Assembly: GCA_964448005.1 (NCBI GenBank)
Contig: CAYUUW010000008.1
Span: forward strand, 1 to 42,600
DNA from: CAYUUW01 sp964448005
Lineage (GTDB): Bacteria; Patescibacteriota; Gracilibacteria; UM-FILTER-43-11
Direction: 5' to 3'
Length of the DNA: 42,600 nt
The position numbers and the translations under genes were made by a program. Below are positions 32,069 through 40,151 of the stretch, piece by piece (within the stretch, counting starts at the first letter, position 1; each line of letters starts with the position of its first letter). The notes below the pieces were generated by a model. The model had not been told where the DNA came from. It saw only the letters and a program-made list of their open reading frames with translations, and ran no database searches.

Positions 32069-35000
32069 TTATCCAACAAGCGTCTGGTAGAGAAGGATCA
32101 CGTCGATCATGGTCACGCTTCCGCTGCCGTTGGCATCCGCGGCGGCGATCTGCTCGGGGGTCGGATTGGCGATCATGCCGGCGGCGATCTGGAAGGCGAT
32201 GATCACATCAATCATGTTGAAGGCGCCGTCCTGGTTCACATCGCCGGAGGCCACTTGGCCCAAAGTGATGGAGTAGACCGCATGGGCCGTGTGGTTGTTC
32301 TTGTCCGTGATGGAGAAGACCAAGCGATAGAGGCCGTCGAACAGGGTGCCGTCGATCGGCATGTCCACGGGAATGTTGTAGATGCGGTAAGGCAAAGCCG
32401 GTTCGGGAGCAGGCTGAGGAGCCGGGGCCTCGGCCTCCGGATTCTCAGGATCCGCCGGAGCCTCTTGCGGCTGGGCATCGCCCTGGTCAACCACAGTGAC
32501 TTGGTCCACATAAGGCATTGCGGCGAACCAGACCGCATCGGGGTCGGAAAGGATGTTCTGGTAGCTGCTTTGGTTGGATTTGACCAGGTGGACCATGATG
32601 TCCTGGACATCAGCCACGGTGTTCACGTCCGTGATCTTGGCCTGCAGCAGAAGGCTGGCCCCCTTCAGGATCGGGCCGTTGCCGATGCGCTTCAGGAATT
32701 CCACCACCGGACCGGAGCTGACCTCGACCTTGAGGGCGTTGCTCTTCACCATGGAATTGTCGGCATTGGTCAGGCGGGCCTCCACCGTGGAAAGGCCGCT
32801 GACCTGGTCGAATTTCAGGATGCCAGCATCCAGCGAAGCCTGCTGCAGGGAATTGGCGGGGGCGTTGACCCATTGGACTTCTGTAGGCAAGAGCCGGGCC
32901 GTGGCCCCGTTGTCGTATTCGGCCACCACCATCACCCCGTAGGATTCGGAGGCAGGCAGGGGAACAATGGAGCTGAAGAGCGGCAGCACGGTCAGATCCT
33001 CCACAAAGGCGTTGGAGGAAGCATCCACCCGGCCGTTCTCATTAAGGTCCTGGGTGTTGTCCCCATCGGTGTTCGAATCTTGGTTGAGGGGCTCCAGCGT
33101 GATCACGCCAGGATACTGGAGCGAAGGGGTGATCTTCAGCACCGGATCGGTGAGGGAATTTTCGATCGCCTCCAGGTCCTCGGCCAGCTGACCGGCAATC
33201 GCCGCAATGCGCTCCAGCTTGCTGTTGTAGGTGCCGATGGGATTGGGATAGGCGATGTCCACCTTCACGCCCTCGATCGTCAGCGAATGCCCCACGGCAT
33301 CGGGGGAATGGAGGATCAGCGAAACCGTTTCATGCGCCTGGTCGATCACATCGCCGGGCAATTTGGCCTGGGTGGCCTCGTCCAACGATATGGTCAGTCC
33401 CTTGATCTTGGCGACGTTCACCAGCAGAGGATCCGATTCGATCACTCCGACCTCAGCGATTTCCGTGTCGTACTTGGCGGTGATGTTGGTTTTGCCGGGA
33501 GCCAGCACGGTGACCAGGCCCGTGGGATCGATGGTCGCCACATTGGGGTTGCTGGAGAACCATTCGATGCCGGCATCGGAAGTGATCTGGTTTTCCTCCT
33601 CCACCTCCTCCCCGTCGTAGCCCACAAAGGCCCTAACCTGGACCGTCTCGCCCACCTCCAGAGTGTCGCCCTCCTCCTTGCCCACCATTTGCAGGGCCAC
33701 AATCTGGTTGGCCACCGTCACTTCCATGGCCGCCAGGCAGCCGAACTCGTCGGTGACGCTGAGGATGGATTTTCCGCCCTTCTTGGCGTTCAGCAGGGCC
33801 AGATGGGTCACGCCGCCGCCATCGATCAGGCTGACGTTGGAAACAAAAGTGTTGGGGACCGCCGTCAGGAAGCCCTCGATCACATCGGAAGGCTCGAAGC
33901 TATTGATGACGGCATTCTTCAGGATGGTGACGTTAAGCAGGTCGGTGCTTTCTATGTTGATATTGCTGTTGGCATTGGCCTGTATAAAGCCGTTCACCGT
34001 GCCGGCGGCTTCTCCTCCCGCCACTCCGCTCACAGCGCCCTGCACCGTTCCCGTCACTTGCATGCTCAGGCCGATGTCATCGATCCAGGTGCCAGTGCCT
34101 TCGATGGTTCCCAACAGGGTGTTTCCCGAGACATCCACCTCCACCACCTCATCCCCCACAGGAACCACAACGGTGTAATTGTTTCCGGTGATGTCATAGC
34201 TAATAGGAACGGAAATGTTCACATCGCAAGTCCTTTCGGTCACCTCCTCCGTGTCTTCGTCGATGGTCTCCTGGCAGTTGGAAAGCTCGTAGGATCCAGC
34301 GCCAGTGCTGAGAGTCGGAAGTTCGGCCAACAGTTCGGAGACGAAAGCGGGAGGGCCAGCCTCTTTTTCGGAAGCCTCCTTGAGGGAGGAGACTTCGAGC
34401 ACGGAGGGGTTGCTGCTGGTCCATTCGGCGATGCCGTGGCCATTGCCCACGTAGACCATGTTGGTGTCGCCCTGATGGATGATGCTATCGAGCGTCAGCG
34501 GCGTGGTGAGCACATCAATCGATCCGGTCGCGCCTCCCACCATGCAGTGCCCGGTCAACAGGATCGGTGCGCCATTCTGGGTGCAATAGTATTCGTTGGC
34601 ATGGGGGCCCAGCTCCTTGGCGGTCAGGTGCACCTGGCTGGCCGGACCGGTGGAGGCAATGAAGGGGGAATCCAAGCCCAGCAAGTCGTTGAACACGTAG
34701 GCAAAATTCGAGGCGGTCTCCACCGTGTCCAAGCCCTCGTCGCGCACCTGAATCTGATAGGTGCCGTCTCCGTTGCTGGAGACGATTTTGGCTCGCTCAG
34801 CCAAGCCTTCGACCATGGCGATGGAAATGTCGAAGGTCGCTGCGCCGAAGGGCGTGGGGTTGAGCAAAGGCATCGCCTCGGGATGGACGTAGCTGAAAGT
34901 GACCGTGTCGATGTCGTCCTCAAAATCAAAGGGATTCTCGGTTTGGGCCGGCACAGGCAAATCCGCCGGGTCGAAGAAATCCACCGAGCCCCCGTAGGCC

Positions 35001-35482
35001 CTGAACAGGCTGGTCTGCAGCGAGGAGCAGCTATTGCTGGGTTCAACCGTAAGCTCTGAGCTGTATTGAGTAAAAACATTATTGGGATCCATATAGGCCG
35101 CCACCACCCCGAAAGGCGTGAAGCCTCCTTGGGGAGTATAAATCTTGTTGCCGCTGATCTGCACCCCGGCAGGCAAAGGGCCAATAGAGCTTACAAAAAT
35201 AATCGGAGTTTCGCTGAGCTCTTCGGCGTTGATCAAAATATTATCCGCTGGAGTAGTGAATTCAATGAACACCTTTTCTATGACCACCACATTGCCCACA
35301 GGGGAAACGGTTCCTTTCGGCTTCACAAAGCTCACATTCGCTATGGTGGAAAGATCCACCCCGTCCAGCACGCCGCCGGAAAGCAGCTTGCGCTCCCAGG
35401 GGGCCATGGAATAGACCGTGGCCGCCACCAGCAGGGCCAGCGAGGCGGGAAAGAGCAATTTTTTGATCAGCGAACGCAGCAT
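32069..35482 (-). CDS. Large secreted Ig-repeat protein with complete type-I dockerin
   Basis: 1137 residues. N-terminal signal or anchor about 8-26. A long beta-rich region includes a Big_2 domain near 640-685 ('WFSSNPNVATIDPTGLVTVL', 'APGKTNITAKYD'), a Gly/Ala/Val-rich patch with 'GTVQGAVSGVAGGEAAGTVNG' character near 480, a Ca-type loop 'DSNTDGDNTQDLNENGRVD' near 810, and a Pro/Glu-rich linker near 1000. The last 63 residues form a full dockerin: 'GDVNQDGAFNMIDVIIAFQI', spacer, 'AADANGSGSVTMIDVILLYQ', two Ca-binding F-hands with helix partners. Dockerins bind cohesins, and cohesin-type proteins are encoded downstream in the same operon. Second gene of the operon, 23 nt after the YidC-like gene. 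Confidence 0.9.
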   Translation of the reverse strand: MLRSLIKKLLFPASLALLVAATVYSMAPWERKLLSGGVLDGVDLSTIANVSFVKPKGTVSPVGNVVVIEKVFIEFTTPADNILINAEELSETPIIFVSSIGPLPAGVQISGNKIYTPQGGFTPFGVVAAYMDPNNVFTQYSSELTVEPSNSCSSLQTSLFRAYGGSVDFFDPADLPVPAQTENPFDFEDDIDTVTFSYVHPEAMPLLNPTPFGAATFDISIAMVEGLAERAKIVSSNGDGTYQIQVRDEGLDTVETASNFAYVFNDLLGLDSPFIASTGPASQVHLTAKELGPHANEYYCTQNGAPILLTGHCMVGGATGSIDVLTTPLTLDSIIHQGDTNMVYVGNGHGIAEWTSSNPSVLEVSSLKEASEKEAGPPAFVSELLAELPTLSTGAGSYELSNCQETIDEDTEEVTERTCDVNISVPISYDITGNNYTVVVPVGDEVVEVDVSGNTLLGTIEGTGTWIDDIGLSMQVTGTVQGAVSGVAGGEAAGTVNGFIQANANSNINIESTDLLNVTILKNAVINSFEPSDVIEGFLTAVPNTFVSNVSLIDGGGVTHLALLNAKKGGKSILSVTDEFGCLAAMEVTVANQIVALQMVGKEEGDTLEVGETVQVRAFVGYDGEEVEEENQITSDAGIEWFSSNPNVATIDPTGLVTVLAPGKTNITAKYDTEIAEVGVIESDPLLVNVAKIKGLTISLDEATQAKLPGDVIDQAHETVSLILHSPDAVGHSLTIEGVKVDIAYPNPIGTYNSKLERIAAIAGQLAEDLEAIENSLTDPVLKITPSLQYPGVITLEPLNQDSNTDGDNTQDLNENGRVDASSNAFVEDLTVLPLFSSIVPLPASESYGVMVVAEYDNGATARLLPTEVQWVNAPANSLQQASLDAGILKFDQVSGLSTVEARLTNADNSMVKSNALKVEVSSGPVVEFLKRIGNGPILKGASLLLQAKITDVNTVADVQDIMVHLVKSNQSSYQNILSDPDAVWFAAMPYVDQVTVVDQGDAQPQEAPADPENPEAEAPAPQPAPEPALPYRIYNIPVDMPIDGTLFDGLYRLVFSITDKNNHTAHAVYSITLGQVASGDVNQDGAFNMIDVIIAFQIAAGMIANPTPEQIAAADANGSGSVTMIDVILLYQTLVG

Positions 35483-35505
35483 GGGAATGAAATAAGAAGT
35501 TACGA

Positions 35506-36477
35506 TCAGGCCAGGCCAAGCATCAGCGCAATGGCCAGGCTCATGGAAGCCGCCTCCTCCAAAAGATGAAGGTTGAAATGGCGGACGAAAGGCGAATGGC
35601 GAAGGCGATCCGCGAAGGCCTGCCTTCGCCCGGAGCGCAGATCAACCGTCTTGAGCAGGTGGATGAGCTGCTTCTGGGCGGTCTTTCCCCAAGCTTCAGC
35701 GTGGCGCTCCACCCACAGGTAGCGGAAGGTGGCGAAAGACACCAAGTGAATGGCGTAAACGCTCAGGAGCACAGGCATTGCGCTGGAGAAGGAATAGGCC
35801 ACCATGGCCACGGCGAAGGCGATGAAGAGCGCCAGGCGGGACTGCCAAGGGCTCAGGTAATCCTGCTGCTGGCGAAAGCGGATCTTGATGAGGGAGTGGA
35901 AAAAATAGGCCAGAGCCAGCGAAAGCGGCAGAAGGGGATCGGAAGGAGCGGAAAGCAGGGCGGATTCGAACAGGCTGCCGGCTGCGGAATTCATGGACAG
36001 ATGACGCAGGCCCAAAAGCACCCACAGGAAAACCGCCAGCTGCACCGCAAAGAGCAAGGCGGCGCGGCGGTGCAGAACCCGATTGGCGGCATAAAGGATG
36101 GGCAGCTCGCTCTTGGCTTGGCTCAAGGAAAGCTCACCCGAGCCAAAGCGGTCCACAATCTTCTTGTGGAAGAGATGGATCTTCTTCTGCTTGATTTGAA
36201 GGGATACGCTGGGGTAAAGGAGGATCAGTTCGACCAGCAGGGCCAAAACAATCACGGCCCAGAAAAGGCCGCCCAGCAAGCCGGTTAGGGTGCCGAAGAG
36301 GCTGGCAAAGAATTCAATGGCCGGGCTGTAGGCCGCCGCTTCTGCCACGGGAGCAAAAGCCATGGGGGATCCGCCCCCAACCGGAATCAGGCTGGTTTGG
36401 GCCAAGGCCAGCGTCATGGTGGCCCCAAAGGCCGCCATCACCAGCAGGTAAGCCGCTTTTTCCGATTTGTTTTTCAT
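35506..36477 (-). CDS. Polytopic membrane protein, possibly YidC/Oxa1-like
   Basis: 323 residues. Hydrophobic N terminus (about 10-27), a second span at about 60-88 (LFGTLTGLLGGLFWAVIVLALLVELILLY), a basic, helical cytosolic stretch (LQIKQKKIHLFHKKIVDRFG...), then spans at about 138-157, 180-195, 212-235 and 235-255, and a basic C-terminal part. The order of an N-terminal span, a 'P-(S/T)-x-x-Q-x-K' start of a positively charged loop, 'LY-aN-vlhrra' and an 'SDPLLPLSLALAYF'-like segment recalls YidC/Oxa1/EMC3 insertases, but sequence similarity is weak. First gene of the surface-protein operon, behind a good promoter. It could help export or insertion of the proteins that follow. Confidence 0.55.
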   Translation of the reverse strand: MKNKSEKAAYLLVMAAFGATMTLALAQTSLIPVGGGSPMAFAPVAEAAAYSPAIEFFASLFGTLTGLLGGLFWAVIVLALLVELILLYPSVSLQIKQKKIHLFHKKIVDRFGSGELSLSQAKSELPILYAANRVLHRRAALLFAVQLAVFLWVLLGLRHLSMNSAAGSLFESALLSAPSDPLLPLSLALAYFFHSLIKIRFRQQQDYLSPWQSRLALFIAFAVAMVAYSFSSAMPVLLSVYAIHLVSFATFRYLWVERHAEAWGKTAQKQLIHLLKTVDLRSGRRQAFADRLRHSPFVRHFNLHLLEEAASMSLAIALMLGLA

Positions 36478-36501
36478 CCGTTTTGGTTTTTTAATCCGAT
36501 T

Positions 36502-36530
36502 ATTATAGCAGATTAGCCCCCGTTCAGCAA
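36502..36530 (-). promoter_or_regulatory. Promoter of the cohesin-dockerin operon
   Basis: Minus strand TTGCTG (36525-36530), 17-nt spacer, TATAAT (36502-36507). Leader of about 18 nt to ATG 36477, with no Shine-Dalgarno. Confidence 0.75.
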
Positions 36531-36603
36531 TTCAGTGGGGTTGACCTTATCTTGATACATTTCATGGTAAATTTTTGATGGCTCATTTGAGTGCTGAATG
36601 TCC

Positions 36604-36756
36604 GAATTCACCCCCGCTGTCATCCCCGACTACGACCTGCCTTCCGAAGTCCCGTACGGCGGACAGGTCGAGGATCCAGCGCGGGGGCCTTCGGGAGTGC
36701 CATCCCACCCTCCTGGATTCCGGCTTTCGCCGGAATGACGGGCTGAAGGCGAGCCG
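36604..36756. repeat. Composite dispersed palindromic repeat
   Basis: Holds ATTCCGGC-TTTC-GCCGGAAT (36717-36736), GACCTG/CAGGTC (36634-36639 and 36664-36669) and CCCCCGCTG with CAGCGCGGGGG around it. This 'GTCATTCCGGCGAAAGCCGG' style of intergenic repeat is common in bacterial genomes. No gene lies between 36478 and 36952. Confidence 0.65.
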
Positions 36757-36783
36757 TTGACAAAATGATTATTAAGATATACT
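36757..36783 (+). promoter_or_regulatory. Promoter candidate for the lipoprotein cassette
   Basis: TTGACA (36757-36762) and TATACT (36778-36783), spacer 15 nt, which is short. The leader would be about 165 nt, much longer than elsewhere in the window. Confidence 0.45.
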
Positions 36784-36941
36784 TTAATCATGCTGTCGAA
36801 TCGCACTCGTTTTCGGGTTCGCTTTGCTTCCGCTCCTTTACACCTATTCGCGAGATGATTGGCTGTGATTTTCATTCGATCAGACCTGGTCGCACGGAAA
36901 GCACAGCCAAGAACATTCCGGTTCCTACCACCGATAAACGA

Positions 36942-36948
36942 AAGGAGG
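36942..36948 (+). promoter_or_regulatory. Canonical Shine-Dalgarno AAGGAGG
   Basis: AAGGAGG ends 4 nt before ATG 36953. It decides the start and is exceptional here, since nearly all other genes in the window lack such a site. Confidence 0.85.
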
Positions 36949-36952
36949 CGCC

Positions 36953-37585
36953 ATGAACGCCATCAACCGAATCATTCTCCTCCTCTCACTCTTTTTCGCC
37001 GTCGCCTGTCGACCGGCTACACCCACGGCGGAACTGGGCAGGTTCGACCTCCAGGGCGATGACCCTGTTCATGAGCAAGGTGAGCCGGTCTTCATCGAAG
37101 CCCAACCCCCTGCAAGCCAGGAGGCCCCCAGCACATCCTGCGAAGGTCCGACCTACAGCGTTAAAGTCAACTACTCCCTCAGCCCCGATCAACTGATTGA
37201 GGCGGGTGACTATGGCTCAGTTTCGCACATTGATGAGTGGTACTTCCTTCGGAGGGATGGAGCTCCTCAGGACTCAACTCTAGTTGAGTTCCAAGTCGTA
37301 GTTTACTCTCGACCTTCGCCAGAAGAGGTGCTCCTCGAGCTCGACAACCGCGGGCTCCGCCCGGCCACCCTGTATGAAATTCTGGTTTTGGCCGCTGCCT
37401 GTCCGAACCTTCCTTCAGATGACTACGATATCGTTTCTATGGGCTCGCGGCTGGATCATTCGTACGGCCTTGTCCGCGCGCCCTACCTCGACCGGTACGG
37501 CGGCCAGCGCAGGCTCCGCCTGCTCTGGCTCGAGCCCAGGGACCTGTGGAACGACGGCACTCGCTTCCTCGCCGCCCCCAAGTAG
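36953..37585 (+). CDS. Lipoprotein of unknown function
   Basis: 210 residues. Short hydrophobic leader and lipobox 'FAVAC' (Cys at about 19) predict a lipoprotein. A Pro-rich linker (residues 45-60) leads to a mixed domain: 'YSVKVNYSLSPDQLIEAGDY', 'EWYFLRRDGAP', 'LVEFQVVVYSRPSPEEVLLE' and 'GLRPATLYEILVLAAACPNL', ending 'GQRRLRLLWLEPRDLWNDG' and FLAAPK. I know no function; the C-terminal region has the look of small hypothetical proteins found repeatedly in Parcubacteria-type genomes. It is a self-contained unit: own promoter, long leader, strong Shine-Dalgarno and own terminator, unlike its neighbours, which suggests acquisition from another lineage. Confidence 0.8.
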   Translation: MNAINRIILLLSLFFAVACRPATPTAELGRFDLQGDDPVHEQGEPVFIEAQPPASQEAPSTSCEGPTYSVKVNYSLSPDQLIEAGDYGSVSHIDEWYFLRRDGAPQDSTLVEFQVVVYSRPSPEEVLLELDNRGLRPATLYEILVLAAACPNLPSDDYDIVSMGSRLDHSYGLVRAPYLDRYGGQRRLRLLWLEPRDLWNDGTRFLAAPK

Positions 37586-37643
37586 GCAATGGGTTCCTGG
37601 CTTCTTGACCCCCCCGGTCTTCCAGAGCTTCGAGCCCGCACAA

Positions 37644-37672
37644 CCCTCCGACCGCAAATCGGAGGGTTTTTT
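37644..37672 (+). terminator. Strong intrinsic terminator
   Basis: CCCTCCGA, loop CCGCAAA, TCGGAGGG, then TTTTTT. A perfect 8-bp stem with a T run, 58 nt after the lipoprotein gene. Confidence 0.92.
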
Positions 37673-37733
37673 CATGCATTTTTATATCAAGAAACTTGCG
37701 GGCCGGAATGATTCTGCCAGGAAGGCTTTCCAC

Positions 37734-37762
37734 TTGATACTTGAGGCAAAAAATGATAGAAT
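37734..37762 (+). promoter_or_regulatory. Promoter of the VirB6-like gene
   Basis: TTGATA (37734-37739), 17-nt spacer, TAGAAT (37757-37762). It predicts a leader of about 23 nt and supports the TTG start at 37792. Confidence 0.75.
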
Positions 37763-37791
37763 GAAGGGATTTAAGCTAGCCAAAACACGCC

Positions 37792-39936
37792 TTGCGACGC
37801 CTGCCAAAAACAATCCGGAGCATTCTTCTGGCCTTGGCCCTTTTGGCCGCAGGATGGGCGCCCATGGCGGCCCATGCCCAGGATGCCGCCGAGGCATCGC
37901 TCTTCCCTATATTGGAAGGGCCGGTGCAGAAGCCGGTGATCCAATTGGCCCAGCCCCCCAGCGGAGAGTGGCAGATCAGCCCGCTGGAGACCTTCGGCCT
38001 GCAATGGATTGTTCGGGCCAAGGAGGCCTTGAGCTGGTCGCTGGGCCTGAAGGACGGCGGGACCCTGAGCCCCGCCATAGAAGCCGCCCACGCCAAAGTG
38101 CTCACCTTGGTCAACAGCCTGTTCATTCTGGGCCTTTTGGCCATCGCGGGCATGTGGTCGTTCTCCCTATTCATTCCCCGCGGAGAGCTGAAAAAAGCAA
38201 TGCTGGGCTTTGGCGCGGCGGTCATTTTCGTGAATTTCGCCCTGCCCGCCAACCAGCTCCTCATAGAAGGGGCCGATCTGNNNNNNNNNNATGGGAAGGT
38301 GGCCATCGCCGACCTGATCCAGACCCCGGACTACGGCAAAGCAATCGCCTACCGCAAAAAGAATGAAGACCTTTCGCAGGGAAGGACGATCCGGCACGAG
38401 CTGAAAGTGCTCCCCTCCGCCCAAACCGACACCGGGGAAGTCACTCTGGCCACCCTGCACAGCCAGGAAAAAACCCTTCTGGGATCCCTGGCTCAAGGCG
38501 GAAGCCTGGGCCAGCTGGAATTCAACATTCCCGAAAACAGCAGCCAAAGCCTGCGCCTGAACACCAGCCAAGGGCTGGCCTTCGAGCAGACCACCCAGAA
38601 CAGCGCCTGGACGGAGGCGGAAGCCTTCGCCTTTTTGGCCCTGATGGGCACCGGCCTAGCCTACTTCCTGATGGCCCTGGTGCTGGTGCTGCGCACCGTG
38701 ATGCTCTGGGCCCTGCTGATCCTTTCTCCGGCCCTGCTGCTGATGGGCATCTTCCAAAGCACCCGAGGCTGGTTCACCCAATGGATCGCGGTCTACGGCC
38801 GCTGGCTCCTCATCGGCCCGCTGGTGGCCCTAGGCCTCTCGCTGGTGGTGTCCATCTGGAAGCTGACCGGAATCCCAGCCAACGCTCAGGCTTTGGGCGA
38901 GCAGGTCTTCGCCGCGGAAACGCTGAGCAACATTGCCTTCTACCTTCCCGGACGAAACGCTCCGAACACGCTGAGCAGCACCAGCCAAATGATGGAATAC
39001 ATGCTGTTTGTGGCCATGCTGTACATGCCCCTGTTTTTCGCCTTCACGCTCACCCGCAAGAAAACCGTCCATGCGGTGGGAAGCCTGATCCAGGCGTACT
39101 CGAAAACCCTGAAAAAAAGCGGCCCCCTGGTGGTCGGCGCCCCTGCGTCCGCTCCGGAGCCGGAAAGCCGACGCCAGGAAGGTCGCCCGAATCCGGGTGC
39201 TGGAATGGCCCAGAGCGTGCACGGCAGGCTCATGGAAACCCTCGACCGGCTCGCCCAGAAAGCCATGCCTTTCCAGCAGGAGGCCCACAGGCCAGCCGAA
39301 CGCGGAAGCTCAAAAGAAAGCCTCACCCTTAAGCCTTCTCCGGCTCCAATCGCCCAAAACAGCGCCCTTGAAAACGGAAAGAGGGCCGGCTTTGGAGAAA
39401 CGCCGAGTCAGAAGGATTCCCAAAGAGCGGCCTACAACCCTTCTGTCCCTCAAGCCAACCTTCAAAGCGGAAAGACGGAACCGGGCGACAAGGCTAAAAA
39501 TTCAGCGTTCGATGCCTTCACCCCAGCAGACCGACAGCCTGCCGGTCCGGGCCTGGCCGAGCCAAGGGTAAGAAGAGAAGAGCCTTTCAGGCCCCTTGAG
39601 GAGAGGACTTCCGAGCCAGCGAGCCCAGGCAACCCCATCGTGGGGCCCGCCAGCGTGCGCAGCGAGAAGGAAAGCCAAAAGACCCGCGAATTCTTCATGC
39701 CTCCGGCGCAAGCAAACACTTCCCCGGCAACCGCCCAGCAGCAGGGCGCTACGGGCCAAGCCATGCCCTTGAGCGCCGCTCCGGCCCCCGGCAAAAAGAA
39801 GAAGAGAAGGCGCAAGAAGCCCCGCACGCCAGGCGAGAATCAGAATTCGCCATCAAAAGAAACCGATGAAGAAAGCTCTTCAGAATTTCCAAAGAGAAAG
39901 GAGGGTAAGGAGGGTGAAGGATTAAACAATAATTAG
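37792..39936 (+). CDS. VirB6/TrbL-like membrane protein (spans gap)
   Basis: About 714 residues from TTG 37792; a stop at 37777 in the same frame leaves no earlier start and no ATG before the signal peptide (MRRLPKTIRSILLALALLAA...AHAQ). Membrane spans at about 103-125, 130-150, 275-318 (two, AFLALMGTGLAYFLMALVLV and LRTVMLWALLILSPALLLMG), 335-352 and 398-420. The 'LRTVMLWALLILSPALLLMG' segment followed by a loop and a paired span resembles the VirB6/TrbL core of type IV secretion systems. The last 270 residues are disordered, Pro/Ser/Ala-rich, ending in KKKKRRRKKP and an acidic stretch, probably cytosolic. Ten N at 38281-38290; the frame is kept. Three VirB2-like genes follow. Confidence 0.75.
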   Translation: MRRLPKTIRSILLALALLAAGWAPMAAHAQDAAEASLFPILEGPVQKPVIQLAQPPSGEWQISPLETFGLQWIVRAKEALSWSLGLKDGGTLSPAIEAAHAKVLTLVNSLFILGLLAIAGMWSFSLFIPRGELKKAMLGFGAAVIFVNFALPANQLLIEGADLXXXXGKVAIADLIQTPDYGKAIAYRKKNEDLSQGRTIRHELKVLPSAQTDTGEVTLATLHSQEKTLLGSLAQGGSLGQLEFNIPENSSQSLRLNTSQGLAFEQTTQNSAWTEAEAFAFLALMGTGLAYFLMALVLVLRTVMLWALLILSPALLLMGIFQSTRGWFTQWIAVYGRWLLIGPLVALGLSLVVSIWKLTGIPANAQALGEQVFAAETLSNIAFYLPGRNAPNTLSSTSQMMEYMLFVAMLYMPLFFAFTLTRKKTVHAVGSLIQAYSKTLKKSGPLVVGAPASAPEPESRRQEGRPNPGAGMAQSVHGRLMETLDRLAQKAMPFQQEAHRPAERGSSKESLTLKPSPAPIAQNSALENGKRAGFGETPSQKDSQRAAYNPSVPQANLQSGKTEPGDKAKNSAFDAFTPADRQPAGPGLAEPRVRREEPFRPLEERTSEPASPGNPIVGPASVRSEKESQKTREFFMPPAQANTSPATAQQQGATGQAMPLSAAPAPGKKKKRRRKKPRTPGENQNSPSKETDEESSSEFPKRKEGKEGEGLNNN
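38281..38290. other. Scaffold gap (10 N)
   Basis: Ten N inside the VirB6-like gene after 'LLIEGADL'. Confidence 0.99.
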
Positions 39937-39960
39937 ATCCTAAAAGATTTCTCCGTTGCA

Positions 39961-39980
39961 CCTGCCTGCCGGCAGGCAGG
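39961..39980. repeat. 20-bp perfect palindrome, second copy
   Basis: CCTGCCTGCCGGCAGGCAGG, identical to 4623-4642 inside the tRNA-Leu pseudo-copy. It marks a mobile or self-spreading palindromic repeat in this genome. Confidence 0.9.
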
Positions 39981-40076
39981 GTCGAAATTAAACCTCTATA
40001 GTCGGGATGACAGGCCTTTAGGCTCCCCATAATCTCAATCATCCCAAAACTCACAATAATCTCAACAATCTCAACG

Positions 40077-40147
40077 CTCCCCATAATCTCAATAATCTCA
40101 ACGCTCCCCATAATCTCAATAATCTCAACGCTCCCCATAATCTCAAT
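40077..40147. repeat. 27-bp tandem repeat before a VirB2-like gene
   Basis: Unit starting CTCCCCATAATCTCAATAAT, 27 nt long, twice complete (40077-40103, 40104-40130) and once partial (40131-40147). A degenerate version runs back to about 40023. It ends 4 nt before the ATG at 40152. The 215-nt spacer contains no other gene. Confidence 0.9.
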
Positions 40148-40151
40148 AAAT

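Noticed and set aside
31859..35059. 1066-codon plus-strand open frame opposite the dockerin gene
   Set aside because: Antisense shadow; the minus-strand protein has signal peptide, Big_2 and dockerin domains, while the plus-strand frame has none.
40023..40149. CRISPR array
   Set aside because: The 27-bp units are contiguous with no unique spacers, and no cas gene is nearby.
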